A stretch of 64,000 nucleotides of DNA, from assembly GCA_046483285.1 (NCBI GenBank), contig JAWODN010000055.1:1-64000 (forward strand). The letters are read 5' to 3'. The notes under the pieces are model-generated. The model did not search any database and was not told where the DNA came from. It was given only the letters and a program-made list of their open reading frames with translations. Positions 28,623 through 37,044 of this stretch are shown here, one piece after another. How positions within the stretch are numbered: the stretch's first letter is position 1; each line of letters starts with the position of its first letter. A program made the translations under genes and the position numbers. The DNA comes from CAYRTV01 sp046483285. GTDB taxonomy: Bacteria; Acidobacteriota; Aminicenantia; Aminicenantales; Aminicenantaceae.

Positions 28623-29420
28623 ATGGCTGAACATAAAGTCGGACTGGCGCTGGGCAGCGGTGCCGTAAGGGGATATGCTTTGATCCCCATTATCCAAAAA
28701 CTGGAAGAGAACAACATCAGGATTTCCGCAGTCAGCGGATCCAGCATCGGAGCATTGATCGGCGCTCATTTTGCTCTCTACGGTGAAGTGGAGTCTCTCC
28801 GGGAAACCGCTGCAGCGATGAAAAAAAACGATTTTTTCAAATTAGTTGATCCCAACAACCCGAAAATTTCCATGATCAAGGGACGGAAAATCAAAGACTT
28901 TCTTGAAGAAAAATTTTTCGGTGACAAGACATTCCATGATTGCGGAATCCCTTTAGCCGTGTGTGCCACCGACTTTGTGAAAAAAGAGCCGGTGTATATG
29001 CGAAAGGGAAAAATCATTGATGCGGTGATGGCTTCCGTCTCCATCCCAGGGATTTTCCCATTATATCAGATGAATGACAGCTATTTTGTGGATGGCGGGG
29101 TGATAGACCCGGTTCCGGTTAAACCCCTGAGAGATGAAAATTTAAAGAAAATGATTGCGGTGAATCTTATGGGATATGACTTGAATTATAAAAAGCCGGG
29201 CAAAGATATGTTTTCCACCTTGATGACCACATTTTACTTGATGATGGAGCAGCTGGCTAAGCATGAGAACAAGGAAAACCTTTATAACATTGATTTGAAT
29301 TTCAAACCGGACCCCGTGAATATGGTGGCTTTTTACGAATGGAAAAAATATTTCAATGCAGGAAAAAAACATATCGAAAAACATGTGGATAAGATTCTCC
29401 AGTGGCTGGAATCAGCCTGA
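28623..29420 (+). CDS. Patatin-like phospholipase (RssA type)
   Basis: This 265-residue protein is a patatin-like serine hydrolase. The oxyanion-type loop GSGAVRGY (11-18) is followed by the nucleophile elbow GSSIG (39-43, Ser41). VDGGVIDPVPV near residue 155 supplies the catalytic Asp of the Ser-Asp dyad. The likely activity is release of fatty acids from phospholipids in the cytoplasm or at the inner membrane. No signal peptide is seen. It lies 98 bases upstream of the PIF1-like helicase with a repeat fragment between, so an operon is uncertain. Confidence 0.88.
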   Translation: MAEHKVGLALGSGAVRGYALIPIIQKLEENNIRISAVSGSSIGALIGAHFALYGEVESLRETAAAMKKNDFFKLVDPNNPKISMIKGRKIKDFLEEKFFGDKTFHDCGIPLAVCATDFVKKEPVYMRKGKIIDAVMASVSIPGIFPLYQMNDSYFVDGGVIDPVPVKPLRDENLKKMIAVNLMGYDLNYKKPGKDMFSTLMTTFYLMMEQLAKHENKENLYNIDLNFKPDPVNMVAFYEWKKYFNAGKKHIEKHVDKILQWLESA

Positions 29421-29517
29421 CCATGTGCTCAGCCTTCATGCGGGCCGGCTTATCCATCATCCCGCCCCCATGGCAACGAGGAAAGGTATAGGTCAGGCTG
29501 AGGTATAGGCCGGGTTC
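29420..29517 (-). repeat. Fragment of the CCATGGG palindromic repeat
   Basis: The reverse complement of 29424-29473 reads through CCATGGGGGCGGGATGATGG and on to GATAAGCCGGCCCGCATGAA. This matches 63833-63873 almost base for base. AGGTATAGGTCAGG at 29484-29497 and AGGTATAGG at 29501-29509 follow before the helicase start. Confidence 0.75.
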
Positions 29518-29518
29518 A

Positions 29519-31177
29519 ATGAAAGAGAGCCGGAAAGCGAAACACCATTCTGCTGCCGCCAAAAAAGAAGCCCGGACAGCTGGAGACAAGTCCATACGGG
29601 AGCCTAATTCCGGACCAAACCGGATTGAGTTGAATCCGGAGTTCCGGCTGGCTCTGGATTTGATAGAAAAAACCGGCCGGAATGTTTTCATCACCGGAAA
29701 AGCCGGAACCGGGAAATCCACCTTGTTGGAATATTTCCGGCAAAACACAAAAAAACAAGTGGCCGTGTTGGCTCCAACAGGAGTGGCGGCGCTCAATGTC
29801 CGGGGTCAGACGATTCATTCCTTTTTTGGTTTCCGGCCTGATATCACCTTGGATAAAATAAAAAAGGTTTCACCGGAAAAGCGGGCACTCTATAAAAACC
29901 TGGATATGGTGATCATCGATGAAATTTCCATGGTCCGGGCGGACCTTCTTGACTGCGTGGAAAAGCACCTGCGTATGAACGGTCCATTTCCCAAGCGGCT
30001 GTTCGGCGGGGTGCAGATGGTTTTTATCGGCGACCTTTATCAGCTTCCTCCGGTCGTTACGGCAGCGGAAAGACCCATTTTTTCGGGACGCTATTCCACT
30101 CCTTATTTTTTTTCAGCCAATCTTTTTTCCCGCCTGGATTTTGACATGGACATGGTGGAATTGGAAAAAGTTTACCGTCAAACCGATTCGGAGTTCATTC
30201 AGCTCCTCAACGCCATCCGGAACCGCTCGGTGACGGATGAGGACATTCTCCTTCTGAATCAAAAACTAAATCCTCATTTCATTCCCCCCAGAAAACAGTT
30301 TTATATTTATCTCACCAGCACCAATCAGCAGGCATGGAAAATCAATCAGGAGAGACTTCATTCTCTGAAGACTCCCTTTTTTCGTTATCGGGGCATGATC
30401 GATGGGAAGTTTGATGTCTCTGCTCTCCCCACAGATGAAGTGCTGGAAATAAAAGTGGATTCCCAGATCATGATGGTCAATAATGACCGGAAGGGAAGGT
30501 GGGTCAACGGAACGGTCGGACGGGTGGTGAGCGTTCCGGGTGAGCATGAGGACGGCCCCATATTGGTGGAACGGCAGGAGGGAGGCACGGTTTCCGTCCA
30601 GCCGTATGTTTGGGAGCTTTTCCGTTATGAATATGATGAAAGGTCAAAAAAGATTTATACCGAACCGGTGGGCGCTTTCTATCAGTACCCCCTTCGGTTG
30701 GCCTGGGCAATCACCATCCACAAAAGCCAGGGCAAGACATTCGACCGGGTGGTCATAGATATCGGCCGGGGGACGTTCGCTCATGGCCAGGTCTATGTGG
30801 CTTTAAGCCGGTGCACAGGATTCGACGGCCTGGTATTAAAAAAGGAAATCCATAAAAAGCATATCCGCATGGATTACCGCGTGGTCCGGTTTTTAACCCG
30901 TTTTCAATATAAAAAGGCGGACAGCAAATTGTCATATGCTAAAAAAACAGAGATGATCCGGTCCGCTATTGATCAGGGACGGTCATTGGAGACGGTTTAT
31001 CTTAAACCCAATGACACCAAGACCAGGCGCCGGATCCTTCCTCGATCCGTACAAAAAATGGAATTTAAAGGCAGGGAATTCGAAGGCGTCAAGGCTTTTT
31101 GTTTCAAAAGGGGAGAGGAGAGGGTTTTTCGCATTGACCGGATGCTGGAGCTGAAGGAAATTCCGGATGAAAAATAA
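29519..31177 (+). CDS. PIF1-like superfamily 1B helicase with WYL-like C-terminus
   Basis: The protein has 552 residues. GKAGTGKST (about 60-68) is the Walker A motif, LAPTGVAALN and GQTIHSFFG are PIF1/RecD2 motifs, and MVIIDEISMV is Walker B. AITIHKSQGKTFDRV and YVALSRCTGFDGL form the C-terminal helicase motifs. The last 60 residues (RRRILPRSVQKMEFKGREFE and on to the end) resemble a WYL ligand or nucleic-acid sensing domain. A role in unwinding DNA, for example stalled forks or G-quadruplexes, follows from the family. The WYL-like tail suggests regulation by single-stranded DNA or a small ligand and is less sure. No clear Shine-Dalgarno sequence precedes ATG 29519. Confidence 0.82.
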   Translation: MKESRKAKHHSAAAKKEARTAGDKSIREPNSGPNRIELNPEFRLALDLIEKTGRNVFITGKAGTGKSTLLEYFRQNTKKQVAVLAPTGVAALNVRGQTIHSFFGFRPDITLDKIKKVSPEKRALYKNLDMVIIDEISMVRADLLDCVEKHLRMNGPFPKRLFGGVQMVFIGDLYQLPPVVTAAERPIFSGRYSTPYFFSANLFSRLDFDMDMVELEKVYRQTDSEFIQLLNAIRNRSVTDEDILLLNQKLNPHFIPPRKQFYIYLTSTNQQAWKINQERLHSLKTPFFRYRGMIDGKFDVSALPTDEVLEIKVDSQIMMVNNDRKGRWVNGTVGRVVSVPGEHEDGPILVERQEGGTVSVQPYVWELFRYEYDERSKKIYTEPVGAFYQYPLRLAWAITIHKSQGKTFDRVVIDIGRGTFAHGQVYVALSRCTGFDGLVLKKEIHKKHIRMDYRVVRFLTRFQYKKADSKLSYAKKTEMIRSAIDQGRSLETVYLKPNDTKTRRRILPRSVQKMEFKGREFEGVKAFCFKRGEERVFRIDRMLELKEIPDEK

Positions 31178-31264
31178 AAAGTAATTCTTGGAATATTATC
31201 TTAATCTGATAAAATACTTTTTTCATTTAACCTGGCCGTTTTTTTAACTGCAGGTGAGGATAGG

Positions 31265-31270
31265 TATAAT
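31265..31270 (+). promoter_or_regulatory. -10 box directly before gatE
   Basis: AGGTATAATC contains a perfect TATAAT at 31265-31270, and the ATG of gatE is 6 bases further on at 31277. A start of transcription 7 bases after the box would fall on the A of the ATG. No good -35 box is visible at 16-18 bases, and no Shine-Dalgarno sequence is present. This suggests a leaderless message. Confidence 0.5.
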
Positions 31271-31276
31271 CTTTTT

Positions 31277-33265
31277 ATGAAAAGCAATTTCGATCCGTAT
31301 AATAATTATATCCAGACAAAAAAAACCGCCGGTTATGTGTCCCGCCGCCGGGCCGTTCAAGCTGATTATGATCGGGTGGGATTCAAGTCCGGGCTGGAGG
31401 TCCATCAGCAGCTGAAGACACAAAAAAAGCTGTTTTGCAACTGCCCCGCCGGTCTCTACAATAAAAAATCCGAATATGATGCGGAATTGATCCGGCATAT
31501 GCGCCCCACACTCAGTGAATTGGGTGAATATGACGGGACCGCTTTAATGGAGTTCAAAACCAGAAAAGAAATTATTTACCGCATCAAGAATGAAACCGCG
31601 TGCACGTATGATATTGATGACACCCCTCCCTTTCCCTTAAACAGGGAAGCCTTGGAAATCGCCCTGGAAATCGCTATGCTGTGCCGGCTGAATATTGTGG
31701 GAGAAGTCCATATTATCCGCAAGCAGTACCTTGACGGAAGCATCCCCACCGGGTTTCAAAGGACCGCCATCCTGGGGGTGGAAGGGGAAATCCGCATGCC
31801 CCGCAAAAAAGTCCGTTTGATTCAGTTGAGCCTGGAGGAGGACTCCTGCCGGGAAATTTCGGATAGCGGGCATGTCCGTATTTATCAGACCGACCGTTTG
31901 GGAATGCCTTTGATCGAAACAGTCACTTATCCGGATTTCATCAATCCGGATGAGGTCAGGGAAGGCGCAGAAACCATAAGGTTCCTCAACCGCAGCACCG
32001 GCAAGGTGCGGACCGGCATCGGCACCGGACGGGAGGATGTGAATGTCAGCTGCCGCGGCGGAAGCCGGGTGGAAATCAAGGGGGTTGCTCATAATAGATG
32101 GATCCCGGATCTGACTCATAATGAGGTGTTCCGGCAGTGGGCTTTGCTGCTCATACGGAGCAAACTGGCGGAACGGATCCCTCAGCCCGGAAAATGGTCT
32201 TTCACCTTCAAGGAATTAAAACTTGAGGATGTGGACGATCCCGTCCTGCGTCAAATCCGGATCAATGCCGGCCGGCTGGCCGCCGTCAACCTTCCCCGGT
32301 TTGCCGGCCTGTTGTCTCATTTCACCCAGCCGGGGAAAATGTTCGCCGATGAGATAAGTGACCGGTTAAAGGTGATAGCCTGCATCGAAAAACCCAATAT
32401 GCTTCATTCCGAGCAGCGGGAAGAAAAGCTGAAGGATTCCTCATGGGAGCGGATCCGGGAACAGCTGTCCGCAAGGGAGGGAGACGCGCAGATTTTATTA
32501 TGGGGCCCAAAAGAGGATATTCCCACCGCTTTGGAAACGGTGGAGGAGCGCTGTCGGCTGGCGATGGAAGGTGTACCCAGAGAAAGCCGGAAATCTTTCG
32601 CGGACGGCACCACGGTTTTTGAGCGGGTTCTTCCCGGGCCTGACCGGATGTACCCGGATACGGATTCCTCACCGGTTCCATTGGACGAAGATTATATCAA
32701 GAAAATCCGGCGTCGCATTCCCATGGATGTGCACGAGAGGATCCGCCAGATGAAAAGGTGGGAAGTGCCTGAGGATTGTTTTCATTTTCTGCTGGGGCGC
32801 AATTTGGTCCCTCTGATGGAAAAAATTATATCCCATACCGGCGCTGATCCGTCCTGGCTGGGAACTCTTCTGGGCCAGCGCTTGAAGTCAATCGAAGGAA
32901 GGATTTCCAATCCATCCGTCATGGACTATGAAAAAATTTATGAATTGCTGGTGTTTTTGAAGAAGAAGAGAATCAGGCTGGACCTGGCTGAGGCCGTGCT
33001 GCCGGAGATCTATGCTCACCCGGAAAAAGATTTTATCAGGATATTGAAAGATATCGGATATAAACGCCGGAGTTTGGAGGAAATAACCATCCGGATTCCC
33101 GGTCTTCTCAAAGAGTTTTCACCTTCTCCCCGTGCGCGGCCCAGGGCCCGGCGCCACTGGGTGATGGGAAAAATACGGCCCCTGGCCCTGGGAAATGTCG
33201 CTCTCAGTCAATTAAGCCGCAGAGTGGACCATGAAATTCAAGCCTGTCAAACGCAAAGTCAATGA
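31277..33265 (+). CDS. gatE: Glu-tRNA(Gln) amidotransferase subunit E (archaeal type)
   Basis: GatE binds Glu-tRNA(Gln), activates the glutamate with ATP and, with ammonia from GatD, makes Gln-tRNA(Gln). The 662 residues begin with GLEVHQQL (39-46), the GatB/GatE entry motif, followed by CNCPAG. MLHSEQREEKLKDSS and neighbouring residues lie in the AspRS-like insert that separates GatE from GatB. GVPRESRKSFADGTTVFER and GPDRMYPDTDSSPVPL are typical of GatE and absent from bacterial GatB. The tail RHWVMGKIRPLALG matches the YqeY-like end. It overlaps gatD by an ATGA. GatDE is regarded as the archaeal system, so its presence among bacterial genes is notable. Confidence 0.93.
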   Translation: MKSNFDPYNNYIQTKKTAGYVSRRRAVQADYDRVGFKSGLEVHQQLKTQKKLFCNCPAGLYNKKSEYDAELIRHMRPTLSELGEYDGTALMEFKTRKEIIYRIKNETACTYDIDDTPPFPLNREALEIALEIAMLCRLNIVGEVHIIRKQYLDGSIPTGFQRTAILGVEGEIRMPRKKVRLIQLSLEEDSCREISDSGHVRIYQTDRLGMPLIETVTYPDFINPDEVREGAETIRFLNRSTGKVRTGIGTGREDVNVSCRGGSRVEIKGVAHNRWIPDLTHNEVFRQWALLLIRSKLAERIPQPGKWSFTFKELKLEDVDDPVLRQIRINAGRLAAVNLPRFAGLLSHFTQPGKMFADEISDRLKVIACIEKPNMLHSEQREEKLKDSSWERIREQLSAREGDAQILLWGPKEDIPTALETVEERCRLAMEGVPRESRKSFADGTTVFERVLPGPDRMYPDTDSSPVPLDEDYIKKIRRRIPMDVHERIRQMKRWEVPEDCFHFLLGRNLVPLMEKIISHTGADPSWLGTLLGQRLKSIEGRISNPSVMDYEKIYELLVFLKKKRIRLDLAEAVLPEIYAHPEKDFIRILKDIGYKRRSLEEITIRIPGLLKEFSPSPRARPRARRHWVMGKIRPLALGNVALSQLSRRVDHEIQACQTQSQ

Positions 33266-34662
33266 GTGATAAAAACGACGAAAAAGTATTATTTCAGGGA
33301 TATAAAGGAAGAGCCCTGGAAATTCTGAAAAAATACAAAGTCCGGGTATGGGGGCAAGTTAAAATCAATACCACCCGCGGGGAATTCGAAGGGACTGTTC
33401 TCCCCCGGTCGGAAAACGATGATGACCGTCACATCGTTTTGAAAATCGCAACCGGATACAATATCGGCGTCGCCGTTGACACCATTCGAAATATGCAGGA
33501 AACAGGATACAAAAAAGCCAAATATCAAATTCCGGAGAAAGAATTTCCATATTCAAAGAATAAGCCCAATGTTAAACTTTTTGGAACCGGAGGGACGATC
33601 GCTTCGCGGCTGGATTACCGCACCGGCGCTGTGATACCCGCTTTTTCTCCTGGGGAGTTATACGGCGCGGTTCCTGAACTGGCGGACATATGCAATATGA
33701 CCACGGAAAAATTATTTGCGGTCTTCAGTGAAAATATGGGTCCCAAGCAGTATAAGGTTTTAGCGAAATCCATCGCCGAAGAAATCGAGCAGGGGATTGA
33801 CGGCATCATCATCGGTCACGGGACGGATACCCTTCATCATACCGCCGCCGCTTTGAATTATATGATTCAGGATTTGCCGGTGCCGGTGGTTTTAGTGGGT
33901 TCCCAGCGGTCTTCCGACCGGCCGTCTTCTGACGCTGCCTTGAATTTGATCCACTCTGCTTACACAGCGGGCCATTCCGATATCGCTGAAGTCCTGGTCT
34001 GTATGTTTGGTCCGACCTCCGACGAATATGGGTTTCTTCACCGGGGAACCCGGGTGCGCAAGATGCATTCTTCCTACCGGTCCACCTTCCGAACCATCGG
34101 AGATATCCCTCTGGCTAAAGTGGTGCGGGGCAACGTGGAGGTATTGAAAACCCCCTATAACCGCCGCCGGAAGGATAAAAAATGCCGGGTGCTGCCTTAT
34201 TTTGAGGAAAAGGTCTCCTTGATTTATTATTACCCTAATATGCAGCCGGATATCGTCGACTCTCTGGTGGACCACGGCTACCGGGGAATCGTTATCGCGG
34301 GGACGGGACTGGGGCATGTGAACAAACCTCTTTATCCGGCCATAAAGCGGGCGGTGGAAAAGGGAGTGGCGGTGTATATGACTGTTCAAACTTTATGGGG
34401 ATATGTTCATATGTACGTTTATGATACCGGCCGGGATCTTTTGGCTCTGGGAGTCATTCCCGTTGGAAACATGCTCCCGGAGGTGGCTTATATCAAACTG
34501 GGGTGGGCGCTGGGTCGGACGGGCGATTTGGATCGAGTCAAAGATCTTATGCTGACCCCGGTGAATGATGATATCACGGAACGGGAGCCTTATAACGGCT
34601 ATCTGATTTATCAGGGCGGAGTTCCGGAGGTGGAGACTTTCATAAAACACTTCCATAAATAA
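33262..34662 (+). CDS. gatD: Glu-tRNA(Gln) amidotransferase subunit D (archaeal type)
   Basis: GatD is an asparaginase-like subunit that releases ammonia from glutamine or asparagine for GatE. The protein has 466 residues. The N-terminal beta-barrel (GYKGRALEILKKYKVRVWG, then HIVLKIATGYNIG) is the part that distinguishes GatD from plain L-asparaginase. TGGTIAS (109-115) and GHGTDTLHHTAA (about 187-198) carry the catalytic Thr, Thr and Asp. ATGA overlap with gatE gives the order E-D. The pair appears complete. The gene is convergent with recO. Confidence 0.93.
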   Translation: MSDKNDEKVLFQGYKGRALEILKKYKVRVWGQVKINTTRGEFEGTVLPRSENDDDRHIVLKIATGYNIGVAVDTIRNMQETGYKKAKYQIPEKEFPYSKNKPNVKLFGTGGTIASRLDYRTGAVIPAFSPGELYGAVPELADICNMTTEKLFAVFSENMGPKQYKVLAKSIAEEIEQGIDGIIIGHGTDTLHHTAAALNYMIQDLPVPVVLVGSQRSSDRPSSDAALNLIHSAYTAGHSDIAEVLVCMFGPTSDEYGFLHRGTRVRKMHSSYRSTFRTIGDIPLAKVVRGNVEVLKTPYNRRRKDKKCRVLPYFEEKVSLIYYYPNMQPDIVDSLVDHGYRGIVIAGTGLGHVNKPLYPAIKRAVEKGVAVYMTVQTLWGYVHMYVYDTGRDLLALGVIPVGNMLPEVAYIKLGWALGRTGDLDRVKDLMLTPVNDDITEREPYNGYLIYQGGVPEVETFIKHFHK

Positions 34663-34726
34663 ACAGCCTGATTTATCACCCACCCCCTCAACTTGCCACC
34701 GGCGGCGCTCCCGGCCCGTTCATCAG

Positions 34727-35452
34727 TCAGGCAGAGTCAATTATTTGGGAAGCCAGCGGCACAAGCTCAAAATGAAAAGCAATCAATTCCCTCAGCACCC
34801 CGCGGATGTTGTTGATTTTTTCCGGAGAGAAGGGATATGACCCGGAAGGGGGGTTTTTTCGGACCCAGCGGATGAATTCCGGCAGGTCGCTTCGGATTCT
34901 CTCTTTCTTTTGGGGAGCGCAGGCGCTGCAGAGGGCTCCGTCTTTAGCCGGCGAGAGCCACTCCGGGGAGGGTTTGCCGCATTTCCGGCATGTCTGAAAC
35001 TGGGGGAGAAATCCGTTGATTTTCAACAGCCAGACTTCAAAGTAAGCTGTGAGCAAAACCGGGTTCCCTCCGCCCCGGAATTCCTTCAGGATGGTGAGGA
35101 GCAGGCGGAATAAAAGGTCCTCATCAGAATGGGAAGGCCGGGAGTTTTCGATAAGTTCTGAAAAATAATTCAAAGCATAAACGGTTTCAAGCCGGCTTTG
35201 TAGATCAAAAAATGATTCCAGCAAATCACAGGAGCCGAAGGTCACAAGATCTTGATTTTCTTTCTCATAATAAAATGCTTTGACCTGGGACATGGGCTCC
35301 AAGGAGCTGCCGAAGCGGTTCCCGAATTTTTTGGCGCCTTTGGCGATTCCTTTAAGCAATCCTTTATCCCTGGTCAGCAAGACCACCATTTTGTCCTGAT
35401 TTCCTATAGGGAAAGTTCGGAGGACGATAGCTTCCGTTTGATTCTTGGGCAT
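34727..35452 (-). CDS. recO: DNA repair protein RecO
   Basis: RecO loads RecA on SSB-coated DNA together with RecR. ATG 35452 is chosen because the family N-terminus (EAIVLRTFPIGNQDKMVVLL) follows at once and because it lies 5 bases after the mgtE stop. The longer frame starting at 35527 would overlap mgtE by 70 bases. The 241 residues include an OB fold, a helical domain and a zinc site formed by CRKCGKP and LCSACAP (near residues 160-185). It probably forms an operon with mgtE. Confidence 0.93.
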   Translation of the reverse strand: MPKNQTEAIVLRTFPIGNQDKMVVLLTRDKGLLKGIAKGAKKFGNRFGSSLEPMSQVKAFYYEKENQDLVTFGSCDLLESFFDLQSRLETVYALNYFSELIENSRPSHSDEDLLFRLLLTILKEFRGGGNPVLLTAYFEVWLLKINGFLPQFQTCRKCGKPSPEWLSPAKDGALCSACAPQKKERIRSDLPEFIRWVRKNPPSGSYPFSPEKINNIRGVLRELIAFHFELVPLASQIIDSA

Positions 35453-35457
35453 AAGGC

Positions 35458-36819
35458 TCAGTTGAGATGGTGCAGGAAAAGGGTTCCCAGTGTAAGAAAG
35501 GTGAAAAAACCGATGGAATCGGTGCACATGGTTAAAAGATTAACCGACCCCAAAGCAGGGTCGAGTTTAAGCACGCGCAGAAAAAGAGGGATGAGCGTTC
35601 CAAGCAGGGCGGCCACAAAAAGATTGATGACCATAGCGAAACCCATAACCAGGCCTAAATAGGGGTTGGCGTTAATGAGGAAAGAGAAAAACCCCAAAAG
35701 ACTGCCGATGATGATACCGTTTCCCAATCCGACCCGGAGTTCTTTAAACAGGGCTTTCCGGGCGGAGATCCATTCCGTTTGACCGATGGCGATTTCTCTT
35801 ACAATGATAGCGATGGTCTGGTTTCCGGCGATCCCCCCCAGGGCCGCTACCAGCGGCATGAAAACCGCCAGAATCACCGCTTCTTCTATGGCGGCCTTGA
35901 AATGATTGACCACCAGTGGAGCCAATGAAGCCGTCAGTAAGCTCAGGAGAAGGAAAGGAAGCCGTTTTTTTATCGATTTAAAAGGGGTGTCCTGAATCCG
36001 GTCGGTTGTATCCAAAGAGACCATTTTATATATATCTTCAGTGGCTTCCTGATCAATGACATCAATGATGTCATCCACAGTGATGGCTCCCACCAGTTTG
36101 TTTAGTTCGTCCACAACAGGAATCGCCACTAGGTTATAATCGGCCACGATCCGGGCCACTTCTTCCTGGTCCGTGCTCGTTTGCACGCTGATCACTTCCC
36201 GCGTCATGATTTTTTTCAGCGGGGTGTTGGGCCGTGAAAATAAGAGCTGCCGAAGAGAGACCACGCCGCTGAGATGCATCTGGTCGTCAACAACATATAA
36301 ATAAAAAGCGGACTCCACGTCCCCTTCCAACTGCATGGCGGTGATGGCATCGGAAACATTGGTGTTTTCATTCAAGGCATAGAAGTTGGGGGACATGATG
36401 CGGCCGGCGGTTTCTTCTTCATGATCAAGGAGTTCCATGACCTCTTCGGTGGGTTTGGCTTCCATGGAGGCGAGAATAGTGTTTCTGGTTTCGTCGGGGA
36501 TGATCTCCAGGATGGGAGCCGCGTCGTCGGAGGGAGTTTTCTGAAAGATTTCCGCAGCCATGGCCACCGGAATTTTTTCGATCAGCTCAGCCGCGTCTTC
36601 TGAATCGAGCTCAGCGATGACTTCGGCTGTTTTTTGGGCATCATTTTCGAAAAGGATATGGACGAGGGTTAATCTTTCTCTGATCACCAGGTGATTGACC
36701 ACGGCGGCGATATCCGAGGGGTGAAGTCTCTTGATAAGATTCCAAAGACGGCTGCGGGCACCGATGTTGATAAACTTGCGGGCTGAATTGATGACGAGTC
36801 GAAGCGATTCTACTTTCAT
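35458..36819 (-). CDS. mgtE: Magnesium transporter MgtE
   Basis: MgtE is an inner-membrane magnesium channel gated by cytoplasmic Mg. The 453 residues show the expected order. First is an N-domain of acidic helical repeats (LHPSDIAAVVNHL, ELDSEDAAELIEKIP). Then comes a CBS pair (about 135-260; TAGRIMSPNF, KIMTREVISVQ, VGAITVDDIIDVID). Five membrane helices follow from about residue 285, with the pore motif GGIAGNQTIAIIVREIA. The start ATG 36819 has GCGGAAAC upstream. TTTACA and TAAATT at 17 bases apart lie further upstream as a promoter candidate. The following 225 bases to the ntrX stop hold no gene, only a G9 run near 36970. Confidence 0.95.
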   Translation of the reverse strand: MKVESLRLVINSARKFINIGARSRLWNLIKRLHPSDIAAVVNHLVIRERLTLVHILFENDAQKTAEVIAELDSEDAAELIEKIPVAMAAEIFQKTPSDDAAPILEIIPDETRNTILASMEAKPTEEVMELLDHEEETAGRIMSPNFYALNENTNVSDAITAMQLEGDVESAFYLYVVDDQMHLSGVVSLRQLLFSRPNTPLKKIMTREVISVQTSTDQEEVARIVADYNLVAIPVVDELNKLVGAITVDDIIDVIDQEATEDIYKMVSLDTTDRIQDTPFKSIKKRLPFLLLSLLTASLAPLVVNHFKAAIEEAVILAVFMPLVAALGGIAGNQTIAIIVREIAIGQTEWISARKALFKELRVGLGNGIIIGSLLGFFSFLINANPYLGLVMGFAMVINLFVAALLGTLIPLFLRVLKLDPALGSVNLLTMCTDSIGFFTFLTLGTLFLHHLN

Positions 36820-37044
36820 GGCTGTTTCCGCTTAAAATTTAACATAAATGAATTTCCGTGTAAAACAGGTTAGCGGCGGGGGTCTTCCTCTTTATCCGGT
36901 ATCAGGAAGAAATTCGGCAACAAAATCCCGGCACAGCTTCCCCCTCCGTCCTTTTCCCCTCCGGGTGTGGGGGGGGGAGGCGCACAGCAGCCGGAAACCC
37001 AGGGCCATGAACGGCGTTAAAAGCCGGAGGGGAGCCACAAGCCG

